Positions 36,312 through 45,580 of a stretch of 64,000 nt of DNA are shown piece by piece. This DNA is from Methyloceanibacter sp. wino2. Its GTDB lineage: Bacteria; Pseudomonadota; Alphaproteobacteria; Rhizobiales; Methyloligellaceae. Below the pieces are notes generated by a model. That model was given only the letters and a program-made list of their open reading frames with translations. It searched no databases and had not been told where the DNA came from. Where the stretch lies: the NCBI RefSeq assembly GCF_003071365.1, contig NZ_CP028960.1:2896501-2960500 (forward strand), read 5' to 3'. The number at the start of each line of letters is the position of its first letter. The first letter of the stretch is position 1. A program made the position numbers and the translations under genes.

Positions 36312-36504
36312 ACCAATTCTCTTTCAGATTTCGCTTCCCTACGCCGGCCCACTATAGGCTTTGTCGGCGCCCCACTCCTGTAAATTGACGCGGAATGAGG
36401 CCGATTTTTGGAAGACCGTCCCTATACGGTCGTCCAATTGGCCCCATTGTGAGCGCAGCCGTTTCGCGATATGCACCGGGCCCTTAGCCAATACAGTGCA
36501 TATT

Positions 36505-37077
36505 ATGTCCAAACCTACGATCGAACATCTGCTGACCCGCCGGTCGGTATCGGCCAACGCCCTCGGCGAGCCGGGGCCCGATTCGGCCCAACTCGACCAA
36601 ATCCTGACGGCTGCGGCCCGGGTTCCGGACCACAAGAAGCTGGCGCCCTGGCGTTTCATCCTCTTTCAAGGCGATGCCAGGGAGGCCTTCGGACGGGCCT
36701 TGGCCGACATCTGCCGTGCCGAAGAGCCGGCCGCGAGCGCCGTTCGCCTTGAGATGGAGGCGAAGCGGTTCCTGCGCGCGCCGCTGGTGATTGCCGTGGT
36801 CTCCCGCGTCACGTCACCATCGCCCGTACCGGAATGGGAGCAAGTGCTCTCGGCCGGCGCCGCCTGCCAGAATCTGGTGGTGGCCGCGAGCGCGCTCGGC
36901 TTCGGGGTCAACTGGGTGACGGAATGGTGCGCCTACAGCGCCGGCGTGCGGCAGGCGCTCGGCCTGGAGGACAACGAGAAGGTCGCGGGCTTCGTCTATA
37001 TCGGCACGGCAGAAGGCAAGCCGGACGAGAGGCCGCGCCCGGCGCTGGACGAGATCGTATCGACGTGGCAGCCCTGA
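36505..37077 (+). CDS. nitroreductase-family flavoprotein, YdjA-like
   Basis: A 190-residue FMN-dependent oxidoreductase. It has LLTRRSVSANAL (phosphate-binding arginines), the AARVPDHKKLAPWRFILF segment typical of the YdjA branch, and the C-terminal GAACQNLVVAASALGFGVNWVTEW and GFVYIGTAEGKPDERPRP. The ATG at 36505 gives this typical length; the frame extends upstream without coding character. It probably uses NAD(P)H; the physiological substrate is unknown. The flavin reductase gene follows 41 bases later. Confidence 0.88.
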   Translation: MSKPTIEHLLTRRSVSANALGEPGPDSAQLDQILTAAARVPDHKKLAPWRFILFQGDAREAFGRALADICRAEEPAASAVRLEMEAKRFLRAPLVIAVVSRVTSPSPVPEWEQVLSAGAACQNLVVAASALGFGVNWVTEWCAYSAGVRQALGLEDNEKVAGFVYIGTAEGKPDERPRPALDEIVSTWQP

Positions 37078-37118
37078 TCGATGTTGAATTGGCTTAGTCG
37101 GGCCTTACGGTAGGCACC

Positions 37119-37715
37119 ATGTTCTACGACGCAGTCTCCAATTCTCACGGGCTAACCCGCGACCCCTTCATGGCGCTGGTCAGTCCGCGGCCCATCGGCT
37201 GGATCTCCACGCTGGATGCGGAAGGGGTCGTGAATCTCGCGCCCTACAGCTTCTTCAATGCTGTCTCGACCAATCCGCATTTCGTGATGTTCTCGTCGGG
37301 GGGCCGTAAGGACAGTCAGCGGAATGCGGAGGAGACGGGCGAGTTCGTCTGCTCGCTCGCGACATACGATCTGCGCGATGCCATGAACCGGACGTCGAAG
37401 CACGTGGAACCGCATGTGGACGAGATGGTGTTGGCCGGTCTCAGCCCCGCGCCGTCCACGATCGTCGCGCCGCCCCGGGTGGCTGAATCGCCGGTTGCCT
37501 TCGAATGCAAGTATTGGCGGACTATCGACCTTCCGGGCGTGGACGGCGGGCCCGGCAACCATGCGATCGTGCTGGGCCAGGTCGTCGGCATCCATATCGA
37601 CGATGATGCGCTGGTCGACGGGCGCGTCGATGTCACGAAGCTCCGGCCGATCGCCCGGCTGGGCTATCAGGACTACGCGGTGATCGACGAGGTCTTCGAG
37701 CTCGGCGGCCGTTAA
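37119..37715 (+). CDS. flavin reductase-like protein
   Basis: A 198-residue protein with a split-barrel flavin-binding fold: [42 protein letters not shown], then [18 protein letters not shown] and [31 protein letters not shown]. It reduces or binds FMN, and often supplies reduced flavin to monooxygenases. It ends 4 bases inside the convergent nadK gene. The adjacent nitroreductase may share its operon. Confidence 0.85.
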   Translation: MFYDAVSNSHGLTRDPFMALVSPRPIGWISTLDAEGVVNLAPYSFFNAVSTNPHFVMFSSGGRKDSQRNAEETGEFVCSLATYDLRDAMNRTSKHVEPHVDEMVLAGLSPAPSTIVAPPRVAESPVAFECKYWRTIDLPGVDGGPGNHAIVLGQVVGIHIDDDALVDGRVDVTKLRPIARLGYQDYAVIDEVFELGGR

Positions 37716-38482
37716 TAATCGAATTGCTCGGCGAGGATGCGCTCGGCGAGCGTATGGCCGGGATCGAACATCATGAAGATGTCGACCGCGCTCGCTTCGG
37801 CGATTTCCACCGCCACCACGTTTCTGAATTCGGTGTGGTCGGCCACGGCGCTGACCGGGCGCTTCTCGGGTTCGAGAACCTCGATCAGGACACGCGCGTC
37901 GTTGGGAAGGAGTGCTCCGCGCCAGCGCCGGGGCCGGAACGGGCTGATCGGCGTCAGGGCCAAGAGCGGCGCCGTGATCGGCAGAATGGGGCCGTGGGCC
38001 GATAGGTTGTAGGCCGTGCTTCCGGCCGGCGTGGACACGAGTACGCCGTCGCAAATCAACTCGCCGAGCCGCGTGGTCCCATCGACGCCGATCTTGAGCT
38101 TGGCCGCCTGGTGGATCTGCCGGAACAGCGACACTTCGTTGATCGCAAGAGCCTCGTGGGTGTCCCCGTTCCGGTCTCGCACGACCATCCGCAGCGGATG
38201 GATGACAGTGATCTCCGCCGCGGCCAAACGCTCCTTGAGCCGGTTCTCCTTGTAGTCGTTCAGCAGAAAGCCCACCGAGCCGCGGTTCATGCCGTAGATC
38301 GGGATGTGGCTATGGAGGTGGTCGTGCATGGTCTGAAGCATCAGACCATCGCCGCCGAGCGCGACGATCGCATCCGCCTCCTTGGGCGGCACGTTGCCAT
38401 AGCGCTTGACGAGCGCAGCGTATGCGTCTTCCGCATCGCGCGTCTCGCTGGCTACGAAGGCGATCTTCTCGAAATCGGCCAT
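37712..38482 (-). CDS. nadK: NAD kinase
   Basis: Phosphorylates NAD to NADP in the cytoplasm. The 256 residues carry the catalytic GGDG (residues 43-46), [12 protein letters not shown] near residue 70 and [24 protein letters not shown] near residue 145. This is the normal bacterial size. It is divergent from cutA with 168 bases between starts. A GGAGGCTTAATAAG-adjacent hairpin (AAGACGG/CCGTCTT, 38564-38594) lies in that gap. Confidence 0.94.
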   Translation of the reverse strand: MADFEKIAFVASETRDAEDAYAALVKRYGNVPPKEADAIVALGGDGLMLQTMHDHLHSHIPIYGMNRGSVGFLLNDYKENRLKERLAAAEITVIHPLRMVVRDRNGDTHEALAINEVSLFRQIHQAAKLKIGVDGTTRLGELICDGVLVSTPAGSTAYNLSAHGPILPITAPLLALTPISPFRPRRWRGALLPNDARVLIEVLEPEKRPVSAVADHTEFRNVVAVEIAEASAVDIFMMFDPGHTLAERILAEQFDY

Positions 38483-38650
38483 GACAGATCTGCTGCGCTT
38501 TCAACTGCCCATTGCGGGAGGCCACACTAAAGCTGTGGTGTTAATGTCGTGCAAGTGCCACTTAAGACGGAGGCTTAATAAGTACCGCCGTCTTGTGTGA
38601 CATGGGACAGTGACGAAACGCCTCTTCAGAAGGGCGGCTAGGGAGCCAAC

Positions 38651-38983
38651 ATGGACGATACCGATCTTCCGGTTCTGATCTACGCGACCTTTCCCAGCAT
38701 CGACGAAGCCAAAAGCGTCGGCGGCGCGCTGGTCGATGCACGCCTCGCGGCCTGTGTGAACGTCTTCCCCGGCATGGTCTCCATCTACGAATGGGAAGGC
38801 GCGCGGGAGACGGCCGAAGAGGTCGCCATGATCATCAAGACCCGCAAGGGGCTGACAAAGCAGGTGATGGCGGAGGTCAAGCGGCTGCATCCCTACGACC
38901 TGCCGGCATTGCTTGTGCTGCCGACGGCAGGCGGAAGCGCCGAGTACTGCGCTTGGATCGTTCAGGAAACGCAAGGAACCTAG
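38651..38983 (+). CDS. cutA: divalent-cation tolerance protein CutA
   Basis: A 110-residue trimeric CutA1 protein: VLIYATFPSIDEAKSVGGALVDARLAACVNVFPGMVSIYEWEG, TRKGLTKQVMAEVKRLHPYDLPALLVLPTAGGSAEYCAWI. It has the family's conserved ACVN cysteine and E-V-x-x-LHPYD block. The role in copper tolerance is debated. It is 18 bases upstream of glpK and probably co-transcribed. Confidence 0.92.
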   Translation: MDDTDLPVLIYATFPSIDEAKSVGGALVDARLAACVNVFPGMVSIYEWEGARETAEEVAMIIKTRKGLTKQVMAEVKRLHPYDLPALLVLPTAGGSAEYCAWIVQETQGT

Positions 38984-39001
38984 ACATAGGTGGGGAGCCT
39001 C

Positions 39002-40495
39002 ATGGGGCACGTACTGGCCATCGATCAGGGAACCACGAGCACGCGCGCGATCGCCTTCGACGAGGCGGGGCGTCCGGGAGCGTCGGCGGTGCGCCCGTTG
39101 AACCAGATCTTTCCGGAACCGGGCTGGGTCGAACACGACCCGAACGAGATTTGGCAGGCGGTCCGCGAGGTCTGCCGCTCGGTGATCGGCGAGGTCGGCG
39201 CATCGAATATCGCCGCGCTCGGTATCACCAACCAACGCGAGACGACCGTGGTGTGGGATCGTGCGACCGGCGAGCCGCTGCACAATGCCATCGTCTGGCA
39301 GGACCGGCGCACCGCACCACTTTGCGAAGAGCTCGAGCGGGAAGGGTGGGGCGCGCACGTCACGGACGTCACGGGTCTGCTGATCGACCCGTACTTCTCG
39401 GCGACCAAACTGGCCTGGCTTCTCGCGAACGTTCCGGGGCTTCGCGAAAGGGCTGCCCGCAACGAAGTCTGCTTCGGCACGATCGACAGCTTCCTGCTCT
39501 TCAAGCTGACGGGCGGGGCGTTGCATGTGACCGACGCGACGAACGCCGCCCGCACCATGCTGTTCGACATCAGCAAAGGCCAATGGGATCCCAAACTTCT
39601 CGACCGCCTTGGAATCCCTGCCGGCATCTTGCCCGAGGTGCGCGACAATCGCGGCGACTTCGGTGAGGCGCTTCCAGACGCCTTCGGTACGGCGCTGCCA
39701 ATTCGCGGCGTCGCGGGCGATCAGCAAGCCGCCGCCAAAGGCCAGGCTTGCGTCCGGCCCAGCATGATCAAGGCGACCTACGGAACCGGGTGCTTCGTCG
39801 TCGCCAATACCGGGGACAGCGAGATGAGTTCAGCCAACCGCATGTTGTCCACCGTGTTGTGGCAGTTGGATAGCGCGCGCACCTTCGCCTTGGAGGGGTC
39901 GATCTTCATGGCCGGCGCCACTATCCAGTGGCTGCGCGACAGTCTCGGTCTCATCGCGGAAGCTGCCGATAGCGAGGAACTGGCCAGGCAGGCCAACCCC
40001 GACAGCGGCGTCTATCTCGTGCCCGCGTTTCAGGGGCTCGGCGCGCCGGTTTGGGACGCAGGCGCACGCGGTGCCATCGTCGGGCTGTCGCGCGCCTCCA
40101 ACAAGGCCGACATTGTCGCCGCGGGGCTCGAATCCGTCGCCTTTCAGACGCGCGACCTTTTGGGCGCCATGCGGGAGGACATGGCCGGGACAGGGATCGG
40201 TGAGACGGGAGTCCTGCGCGTCGACGGCGGGATGACGACCAATGGCTGGGCGATGCAGCGGCTCGCCGACATTCTCGGCGAAGCGGTCGAGGTGGCGCCC
40301 ATCGCGGAAACGACCGCCCTCGGCGCGGCCTATTTCGCAGGTCAGGCGGCAGGCGTTTATGGGGACGATGCGGAGCTTGCGCGGACCTGGGAGCCGTCCA
40401 AACGGTATGAGCCGCAGATGGATGAGAGCGAACGCGAAGCGCGCTATGCCGGCTGGCGCGAAGCCGTGGACCGGGTCCGCAGCGGAAAAGCGTAG
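39002..40495 (+). CDS. glpK: glycerol kinase
   Basis: Phosphorylates glycerol to sn-glycerol 3-phosphate. The 497 residues show the FGGY-kinase order: VLAIDQGTTSTRAIAFD at the N-terminus, ALGITNQRETTVVWD, IVWQDRRT, GDQQAAAKGQACVRPSMIKATYGTGCFVV, and the GGMTTNGWAMQRLADILG substrate/ADP motif. The ATG at 39002 follows GGGGAG; a GTG at 38990 is less likely. No glpF or glpD is adjacent, so transport is encoded elsewhere. A perfect 8-base-pair hairpin follows the stop. Confidence 0.95.
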   Translation: MGHVLAIDQGTTSTRAIAFDEAGRPGASAVRPLNQIFPEPGWVEHDPNEIWQAVREVCRSVIGEVGASNIAALGITNQRETTVVWDRATGEPLHNAIVWQDRRTAPLCEELEREGWGAHVTDVTGLLIDPYFSATKLAWLLANVPGLRERAARNEVCFGTIDSFLLFKLTGGALHVTDATNAARTMLFDISKGQWDPKLLDRLGIPAGILPEVRDNRGDFGEALPDAFGTALPIRGVAGDQQAAAKGQACVRPSMIKATYGTGCFVVANTGDSEMSSANRMLSTVLWQLDSARTFALEGSIFMAGATIQWLRDSLGLIAEAADSEELARQANPDSGVYLVPAFQGLGAPVWDAGARGAIVGLSRASNKADIVAAGLESVAFQTRDLLGAMREDMAGTGIGETGVLRVDGGMTTNGWAMQRLADILGEAVEVAPIAETTALGAAYFAGQAAGVYGDDAELARTWEPSKRYEPQMDESEREARYAGWREAVDRVRSGKA

Positions 40496-40526
40496 CGGCG
40501 TTTTTCCGTCCCGTGGGGCTTGGAAT

Positions 40527-40556
40527 CCAAGGCGCTGACGGATGTTAACGCCTTGG
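40527..40556 (+). terminator. hairpin downstream of glpK
   Basis: CCAAGGCG (40527-40534) pairs perfectly with CGCCTTGG (40549-40556) over a 14-base loop, 31 bases after the glpK stop. Only a short TTT follows (GAATCCTTTGC). Confidence 0.45.
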
Positions 40557-40643
40557 GAATCCTTTGCGGGCAAGCTTGACGCGAGGTGTGGTGGCCAGTG
40601 AGCGCCGCCGCGCGCGTCGTCGAGTATTGCGTTGGAGTTGCCC

Positions 40644-41477
40644 GTGTCCGCGAGACAGAGTGTCCTCAAGCAGGTCTCAGAAAGCCTTGTCACGTCCGGG
40701 CTCTACAGCAAGCCGGCGGCGTTTGCCCTCCTTGCCAAACAATTCGTGGGCTTCGGTCCGCGCTTGCCCGATCCGGAGAAGGCGCTGCGTCAGCCGGAAG
40801 GGCTGGCCGGGCGTTGTTCGTCGCTCGACGTACCGACCATGGTCGCGGCATACGCGAAAGGGCTCTACCCCCAAGACATGAAGTGGTGGGCGCCGGCTGA
40901 GCGCGCCGTGTCGTTTCCCGAAAATGTCCGTATTTCACAGCGCGTCTGGCGTTTGCTCCAGACGCAGGCTTACGGCGTCACCTTCGACACCGACTTCGCG
41001 GCCGTGCTGCGCGGGTGTGCGGTCGAGGAGGGGCTCGTCGAGGTCTTCACGGCGCTGCATCGCGCAGGCTATGCGCACTCTGTCGAAGCCTGGGACCGCA
41101 GCGGCCGTCTCGCAGGCGGTCTATTCGGGCTTGCGATTGGACGAGCGTTCTTCACCGAGGGCTTGTTCGCGCGCGAACGGGATGCGGCGAATGTGGGCTT
41201 CGTGACCTTGAGCTGTCATTTGCAGCATTGGGGCTTCACGCTCAACGACGGCAAGCGCATGCGTGGACACCTCAGCCAGCTCGGTTTCGTGGTGGTGCCT
41301 CGCTTTGCCTTCAATGGGCTCTTGTCCAAGGCCGTGCTTCATCCGAGCCGTGTGGGCAAGTGGGGCGTGGAAACGGGGCTCGATGCCGCCCATTGGAATC
41401 CGCAATATGCCGGCACGGGTAAGGCGACCGGCCATGCGCGCCGGATCGGCAACGACACGCTTCTGCCGTCGGCCTGA
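40644..41477 (+). CDS. divergent leucyl/phenylalanyl-tRNA-protein transferase-like protein
   Basis: A 277-residue protein whose central part follows the Aat fold: VPTMVAAYAKGLYPQDMKWWAPAERAVSFP, VTFDTDFAAVLRGCA, ALHRAGYAHSVEAWDRSGRLAGGLFGLAIGRAFFTEGLF, and HLSQLGFVVVPRFAF. Several Aat hallmarks differ: the GESMFS-type segment reads TEGLFARERDA, the SK...L motif is absent, and TLND replaces the usual L(I)DCQ. There is a 70-residue N-terminal extension and a C-terminal tail. It may act on another substrate than N-end-rule proteins. The GTG at 40644 follows GGAG; TTG at 40632 is an alternative. Confidence 0.7.
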   Translation: MSARQSVLKQVSESLVTSGLYSKPAAFALLAKQFVGFGPRLPDPEKALRQPEGLAGRCSSLDVPTMVAAYAKGLYPQDMKWWAPAERAVSFPENVRISQRVWRLLQTQAYGVTFDTDFAAVLRGCAVEEGLVEVFTALHRAGYAHSVEAWDRSGRLAGGLFGLAIGRAFFTEGLFARERDAANVGFVTLSCHLQHWGFTLNDGKRMRGHLSQLGFVVVPRFAFNGLLSKAVLHPSRVGKWGVETGLDAAHWNPQYAGTGKATGHARRIGNDTLLPSA

Positions 41478-41619
41478 TCGTCTGCGCCGATCACCGTGAG
41501 ACGCGCCTGCTCATCGCTTTGCGGCGAAGAAAGTGCGGGCCGAAGCGTTTTTGCTTGCATTGTCGTATTGCCCGGCCATGATCGGTCACAATTCAACCCC
41601 GTGAATTTCCGATACGCTT

Positions 41620-43845
41620 TTGTCTTTACTGGAAAATTTGGCGCCTAAGCGCCCGCAGAACATTGACGTCGCAACGCTTGGGCGCGACGCCATGGCGGGG
41701 ACGATCTCGGCGATCGTCAACATCGCCTATTGTATCTCGTTCAGCGCCCTGATTTTCCAAGGCTCTATCGCCGCCGGATTCCCGCTCGGACTGGCTGCGC
41801 TCATCATGGGCACCATGGTGACCGGCGTCGTCGTATCGCTGACCACGACGCTCGTTCCCGCCGATGCGGGGCCCGATACGCCAGCCGTCGCCGTCATGAG
41901 CGTGCTGGCCACCACGGTGGCCGCGGGGCTCGCCGCGAAGGGCGCGGACACCGAAACGATGATCATCAACGTGATGGTCGCCATTACGGTCAGCACGTTC
42001 CTCACCGGCGCCGTCTTGTTCGGACTGGGCGGGTTCAAGCTCGGTCAGTGGTTGCGCTTCGTACCGTTCCCCGTGATCGGCGGCTTCCTTGCCGCCTCCG
42101 GGCTTCTGCTCATCACCGGCGGCGTCGAAGTCATCACCGGCAGCAACCTTACCCTGTCGCCGTCGAGCTGGGCGGTGATGGCGGATATGCGCTACGCGCC
42201 GCAGATCGCGGTGGGGCTCGCCTTCGCCTTCTTCATCGTCCTGCTCAAGCGGTGGATGGACGATTATCTAACGCTGCCCATCGCCTTTCTCGTTTTCCTT
42301 GTCGTGTTGAACGCCATTCTCATGTGGTTCGTGACCGATCCCGACACCCAGGCGGACTGGTATCTGGCAGCCGTCGGCGCCTTGCAGCTCTGGTGGCCCA
42401 TCGGCGCGCTGTCGACCCACGACATCGATTGGGGCGTCATGGCGCTGAGCAGTGCGGAAATCGGCGCGGTCTGCGGCGTGACCGCGATCTCCATGCTGCT
42501 CGACGTTTCCAGCCTCGAAGTCGCCAGGCAGAAATCCGCCGATCTCGACAAGGAGTTCCGCACCAACGGTCTCGCCAACGTACTGGCGTCGGTGCTCGGC
42601 GGCGTGGCCGGCAATCTGTCGCTCAACAACAGCCTGCTGTTGCAACAAGCCGGCGCCGTGACGCGGATCAGCGGCGTGTCGGTTGCGGTCGTGTGCGGCT
42701 TGGTGCTGTTCGCCGGGGCCGATGTCGGCAGCTTCGTACCCAAGGCGATTTTGGGCGGCATGCTGGCCTATCTCGGTACGATGATCCTGATCGAAGCGCT
42801 GGTGCATTCGCCGGCACAGCGGTCCCGCACGGACCTCGCGCTCGCCATCGCGATCGCGCTGGTCATTCTGTATTTCGGTTATCTCGTCGGCGTGGTGCTG
42901 GGCGTCATCGGCGCCTGCCTGCTCTTCGCGCTGTCCTACAGCCGGATCGGCGTGATCCGCCGTCACCTGACGCGCTACGAGCTGTCGAGCAGTGTGGACC
43001 GCTCGCCGGAGCAGACGCGCCTTCTCCAGGAGGAAGGCAAGCGCGTTCATGTGTTCTGGCTGTCGGGCTTTATCTTCTTCGGATCCTCGAATGGGCTCTT
43101 CGAGCGCATTCGGCGCGAGATCGAGGAACAGAAGGAAAAACCGGTCGGCTATGTCGTTCTCGACTTCAGCGCCGTGCAGGGGCTCGACACCTCGGCCGTC
43201 TTGAGCCTCGTCAAGCTGCGCAACTATTGCGAGGAGCGTGACGTCACGCTTGTCTTCAGTGGACTGAGCGATTCCATGCATGCCGCGTTCCTTGGCGCCG
43301 GCTTCTTTGGGACGGATCGGCCTCACCAGGCGTTCCCGACCCGCAACGATGCGGTCGAATGGTGCGAGGACATGGTGCTCTTGTATCACGAGGTCGGCGA
43401 GGCTTCGTCGCACACGTTCGAGTCCTGGCTTCAGAACGAGCTCGGTGGCGATATCACCTTCGAACGGGTCGAGCCCTATATGACCCGTCGTGAGCTCGAC
43501 AGCGGCGTCGTGCTGTTCCGGCAGGGGGAGCCGTCCGACTCCGTCGTGTTCCAGGCTTCAGGCTGTGTGGCGATCACGATTGCGGGCGAATACGGTAAGT
43601 CTATCCGTCTGCGGCGTATGCTGGGCCATACGGTCGTCGGCGAGATGGGTTTCTACCGCGACGTGCCGCGCGGGGCGAACGTGGTCGCGGAGGGCGCGAG
43701 CGTCGTCTATATCCTCACCCGCGAGTCCTTCGACAAGATGCAGGAGGAAGATCCGTCGGCTGCCGCCGCCCTCCACAAGCTCATCATCCGGCTCCTGTCC
43801 GACCGGCTCGAATTCGCCAACCGCGAGATCTCCGCGCTGCATTAG
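41620..43845 (+). CDS. SulP-family anion transporter with STAS and cyclic-nucleotide-binding domains
   Basis: A 741-residue fusion. Residues about 20-450 form a SulP/SLC26 permease of roughly 12-14 helices (NIAYCISFSALIFQG opening; GGVAGNLSLNNSLLLQQAGA resembling the substrate loop). Residues about 475-590 are a STAS domain (VLDFSAVQGLDTSAVLSLVKL). The C-terminal 130 residues form a cNMP-binding domain (RRELDSGVVLFRQGEPSDSVVFQ, HTVVGEMGFYRDVPRGANVVAEG with the phosphate-binding cassette RGANV). It is a candidate for cAMP-gated anion uptake (sulfate, bicarbonate or other). The TTG at 41620 is the only start, since an in-frame stop lies at 41602-41604. An adenylate cyclase gene lies 3 kb downstream. 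Confidence 0.88.
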   Translation: MSLLENLAPKRPQNIDVATLGRDAMAGTISAIVNIAYCISFSALIFQGSIAAGFPLGLAALIMGTMVTGVVVSLTTTLVPADAGPDTPAVAVMSVLATTVAAGLAAKGADTETMIINVMVAITVSTFLTGAVLFGLGGFKLGQWLRFVPFPVIGGFLAASGLLLITGGVEVITGSNLTLSPSSWAVMADMRYAPQIAVGLAFAFFIVLLKRWMDDYLTLPIAFLVFLVVLNAILMWFVTDPDTQADWYLAAVGALQLWWPIGALSTHDIDWGVMALSSAEIGAVCGVTAISMLLDVSSLEVARQKSADLDKEFRTNGLANVLASVLGGVAGNLSLNNSLLLQQAGAVTRISGVSVAVVCGLVLFAGADVGSFVPKAILGGMLAYLGTMILIEALVHSPAQRSRTDLALAIAIALVILYFGYLVGVVLGVIGACLLFALSYSRIGVIRRHLTRYELSSSVDRSPEQTRLLQEEGKRVHVFWLSGFIFFGSSNGLFERIRREIEEQKEKPVGYVVLDFSAVQGLDTSAVLSLVKLRNYCEERDVTLVFSGLSDSMHAAFLGAGFFGTDRPHQAFPTRNDAVEWCEDMVLLYHEVGEASSHTFESWLQNELGGDITFERVEPYMTRRELDSGVVLFRQGEPSDSVVFQASGCVAITIAGEYGKSIRLRRMLGHTVVGEMGFYRDVPRGANVVAEGASVVYILTRESFDKMQEEDPSAAAALHKLIIRLLSDRLEFANREISALH

Positions 43846-43920
43846 CTTTGAGCGTGGAGCGCGTCGTCACATTAGACAGTGGCGCGTCTCTACCCCGTGC
43901 TCCCCGGGACAAGCGGCCGG

Positions 43921-44736
43921 TCAGTTGATCGCGGCCGGCGGCTCGAAGAACACCAGCGCCGTCTTATCTTCGCTTTTCGCGCGGTACATCGCGATATCGG
44001 CGTGATGGATGATCTCGTCCGGTGTGGACCCGTTTTGGGGAATGAGAGCCACGCCGATCGAGGCACCGGGTTCGTGGGATCGTCCGCCGACGCGAATCTC
44101 GCTGTCCAGGGTGGCCATCATGCGTTGACCGATGGCGTGGGCGGTGTCCCGGTCGACATCGTAGGATAGGAGCGCGAATTCGTCGCCGCCGAGGCGCGCC
44201 AACAGATCGCTTGGCCGGGCCGCGGACTGAAATCGTCCGGCGACGGCTTGCAGGACGCGGTCTCCCATGGCGTGGCCAAAAAGATCGTTGATGCTTTTGA
44301 AGCCGTTCAGGTCGATCAGGAAGAACGCGTGCTCCTGCCCGCTGGCCGATGAGGCGATCGCCGCTGCCAGGGCCGAATCCAACTCGCGGCGATTTGCCAG
44401 CCCCGTCAGGGGATCATGCGACGCCATCGTGCGCAGTTGGCGCATCTGAGACCGCGTCACGGCGCGGCGCGCAGCTTCATACCGGACCTCGCGCAGTCGC
44501 CGGACGGCGAAAGCACAAACACACAGAGCCAGCAGGACCGTGAGCGCCATCGCTTCGGCAAGCGAGACTTTGCGCTGCGGCTCGGAGAGCTCGGCACTGA
44601 ACCAGAAGAGATTGTATTGCAGCGCAAGCAGCGCGCCTACGAGCATCACGCTGACGAGGAGCAGGCCGTCCTGAATGCTCGGACGGGGATTGTCAGCGAT
44701 GGAACGTATCAACGATCTCAGTCCAGGTGTCGTCAC
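43921..44736 (-). CDS. membrane diguanylate cyclase (GGDEF)
   Basis: Makes cyclic di-GMP from two GTP. The 271-residue protein has two membrane helices (LLLVSVMLVGALLALQYNLF and MALTVLLALCVCAFAV), then a short helical linker, and a GGDEF domain with intact active-site GGDEF (residues 183-187). The product-inhibition I-site RPSD lies five residues before it (174-177), so feedback control is expected. The GTG at 44736 follows GGGAGAG and gives a normal length; an upstream ATG at 44877 lies in non-coding sequence. The output may be the PilZ protein at 25.8 kb. Confidence 0.88.
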   Translation of the reverse strand: MTTPGLRSLIRSIADNPRPSIQDGLLLVSVMLVGALLALQYNLFWFSAELSEPQRKVSLAEAMALTVLLALCVCAFAVRRLREVRYEAARRAVTRSQMRQLRTMASHDPLTGLANRRELDSALAAAIASSASGQEHAFFLIDLNGFKSINDLFGHAMGDRVLQAVAGRFQSAARPSDLLARLGGDEFALLSYDVDRDTAHAIGQRMMATLDSEIRVGGRSHEPGASIGVALIPQNGSTPDEIIHHADIAMYRAKSEDKTALVFFEPPAAIN

Positions 44737-44934
44737 AAGAGAACTCTCCCGGGAGGTTGAGGCAACCAGCGGCGGAGTCGAATACCCTACCGTGAAGCCT
44801 GCAATGACCGCGGAAGTCAAGGGCGTGCTTTGTGAGCGATCGCTAGCGCCAGGAAAACGGGCCCCTAGGCCGGTCACTTTGACACTCCGTGACGGCAGTG
44901 AGAGACTCCCTTTCTTTGCGAACGGAGCAATGCA

Positions 44935-45201
44935 ATGACAAAATCACCACTTCTCATTGCAGGCGTCGCTCTTTTCCTGACGACGCTTGTCCCAGCCCCG
45001 GCGTCGGCGGGGCGTGTCCGCGTCTACGTCGATCCGCCCTATGGCTACGATTACCCCCGATATCGCGGCGACTACCCCCGGTACCGCTACGAACGGCCCG
45101 AATACAGGGACGATGACGACGATGCGCAAGGCTACGCCGTCTACCGTGTGCCCAAGCGGTTTCTGAGGCGGGATGCGCGCCGCTACTGGCGCGGCTGGTA
45201 G
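44935..45201 (+). CDS. small secreted Tyr/Arg-rich protein
   Basis: An 88-residue protein with a clear signal peptide (MTKSPLLIAGVALFLTTLVPAPASA). The mature chain is short and basic-aromatic with repeats YPRYRGDYPRYRYERPEYR, an Asp-rich DDDDD run, and a basic end RRDARRYWRGW. No family was recognised; function unknown. It is probably periplasmic. The ATG is preceded by GGAGCAATGCA. Confidence 0.65.
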   Translation: MTKSPLLIAGVALFLTTLVPAPASAGRVRVYVDPPYGYDYPRYRGDYPRYRYERPEYRDDDDDAQGYAVYRVPKRFLRRDARRYWRGW

Positions 45202-45286
45202 GCCTTTGGAGCGACGTTGCGGTATTTCGCCTGCGCAGCTAAAAGCCGGCGAGGGGCACGTGCGTGAGGATCCGGGGAGGTGAGCC

Positions 45287-45580
45287 ATGAACAGCCTTCT
45301 GAGCGTGTTGGCATCGATGCTGCTCGTAACAACGGCGCACGCTGCGTCGCTACCGGGCGACAGCGCCAACGGCAAACGCCTGTACGACACCCATTGCACG
45401 GACTGCCACGACACCAGCGTTCTCTCACGCCCGGATCGCGCCGTTCAGTCTCTGGATGAATTGAAGGAGCAGCTCGCCAGCTGCAGCCATATGGCGAGCG
45501 CGGAGTTCTCTGCGACCGAGACGCAGGACCTGCTCAAATACTTGAACGACGAGTTCTACCACTTCCCCAGCGAGCGTTAG
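45287..45580 (+). CDS. small c-type cytochrome
   Basis: A 97-residue protein with a signal peptide (MNSLLSVLASMLLVTTAHAA) and one CTDCH haem-binding site. The distal part, LKEQLASCSHMASAEFSATETQDLLKYLNDEFYHF, supplies the likely sixth ligand methionine and a helix ending YLNDEFY, typical of small periplasmic cytochromes of methylotrophs and related bacteria. It probably carries electrons to an oxidase or from a dehydrogenase. GAGGTGAGCC precedes the ATG. It overlaps the convergent flavodoxin gene by 4 bases. Confidence 0.82.
   Translation: MNSLLSVLASMLLVTTAHAASLPGDSANGKRLYDTHCTDCHDTSVLSRPDRAVQSLDELKEQLASCSHMASAEFSATETQDLLKYLNDEFYHFPSER

Noticed and set aside
38564-38594. AAGACGG/CCGTCTT inverted repeat in the nadK/cutA gap as a riboswitch
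   Set aside because: A single seven-base-pair stem with a 17-base loop; no known riboswitch core is visible.
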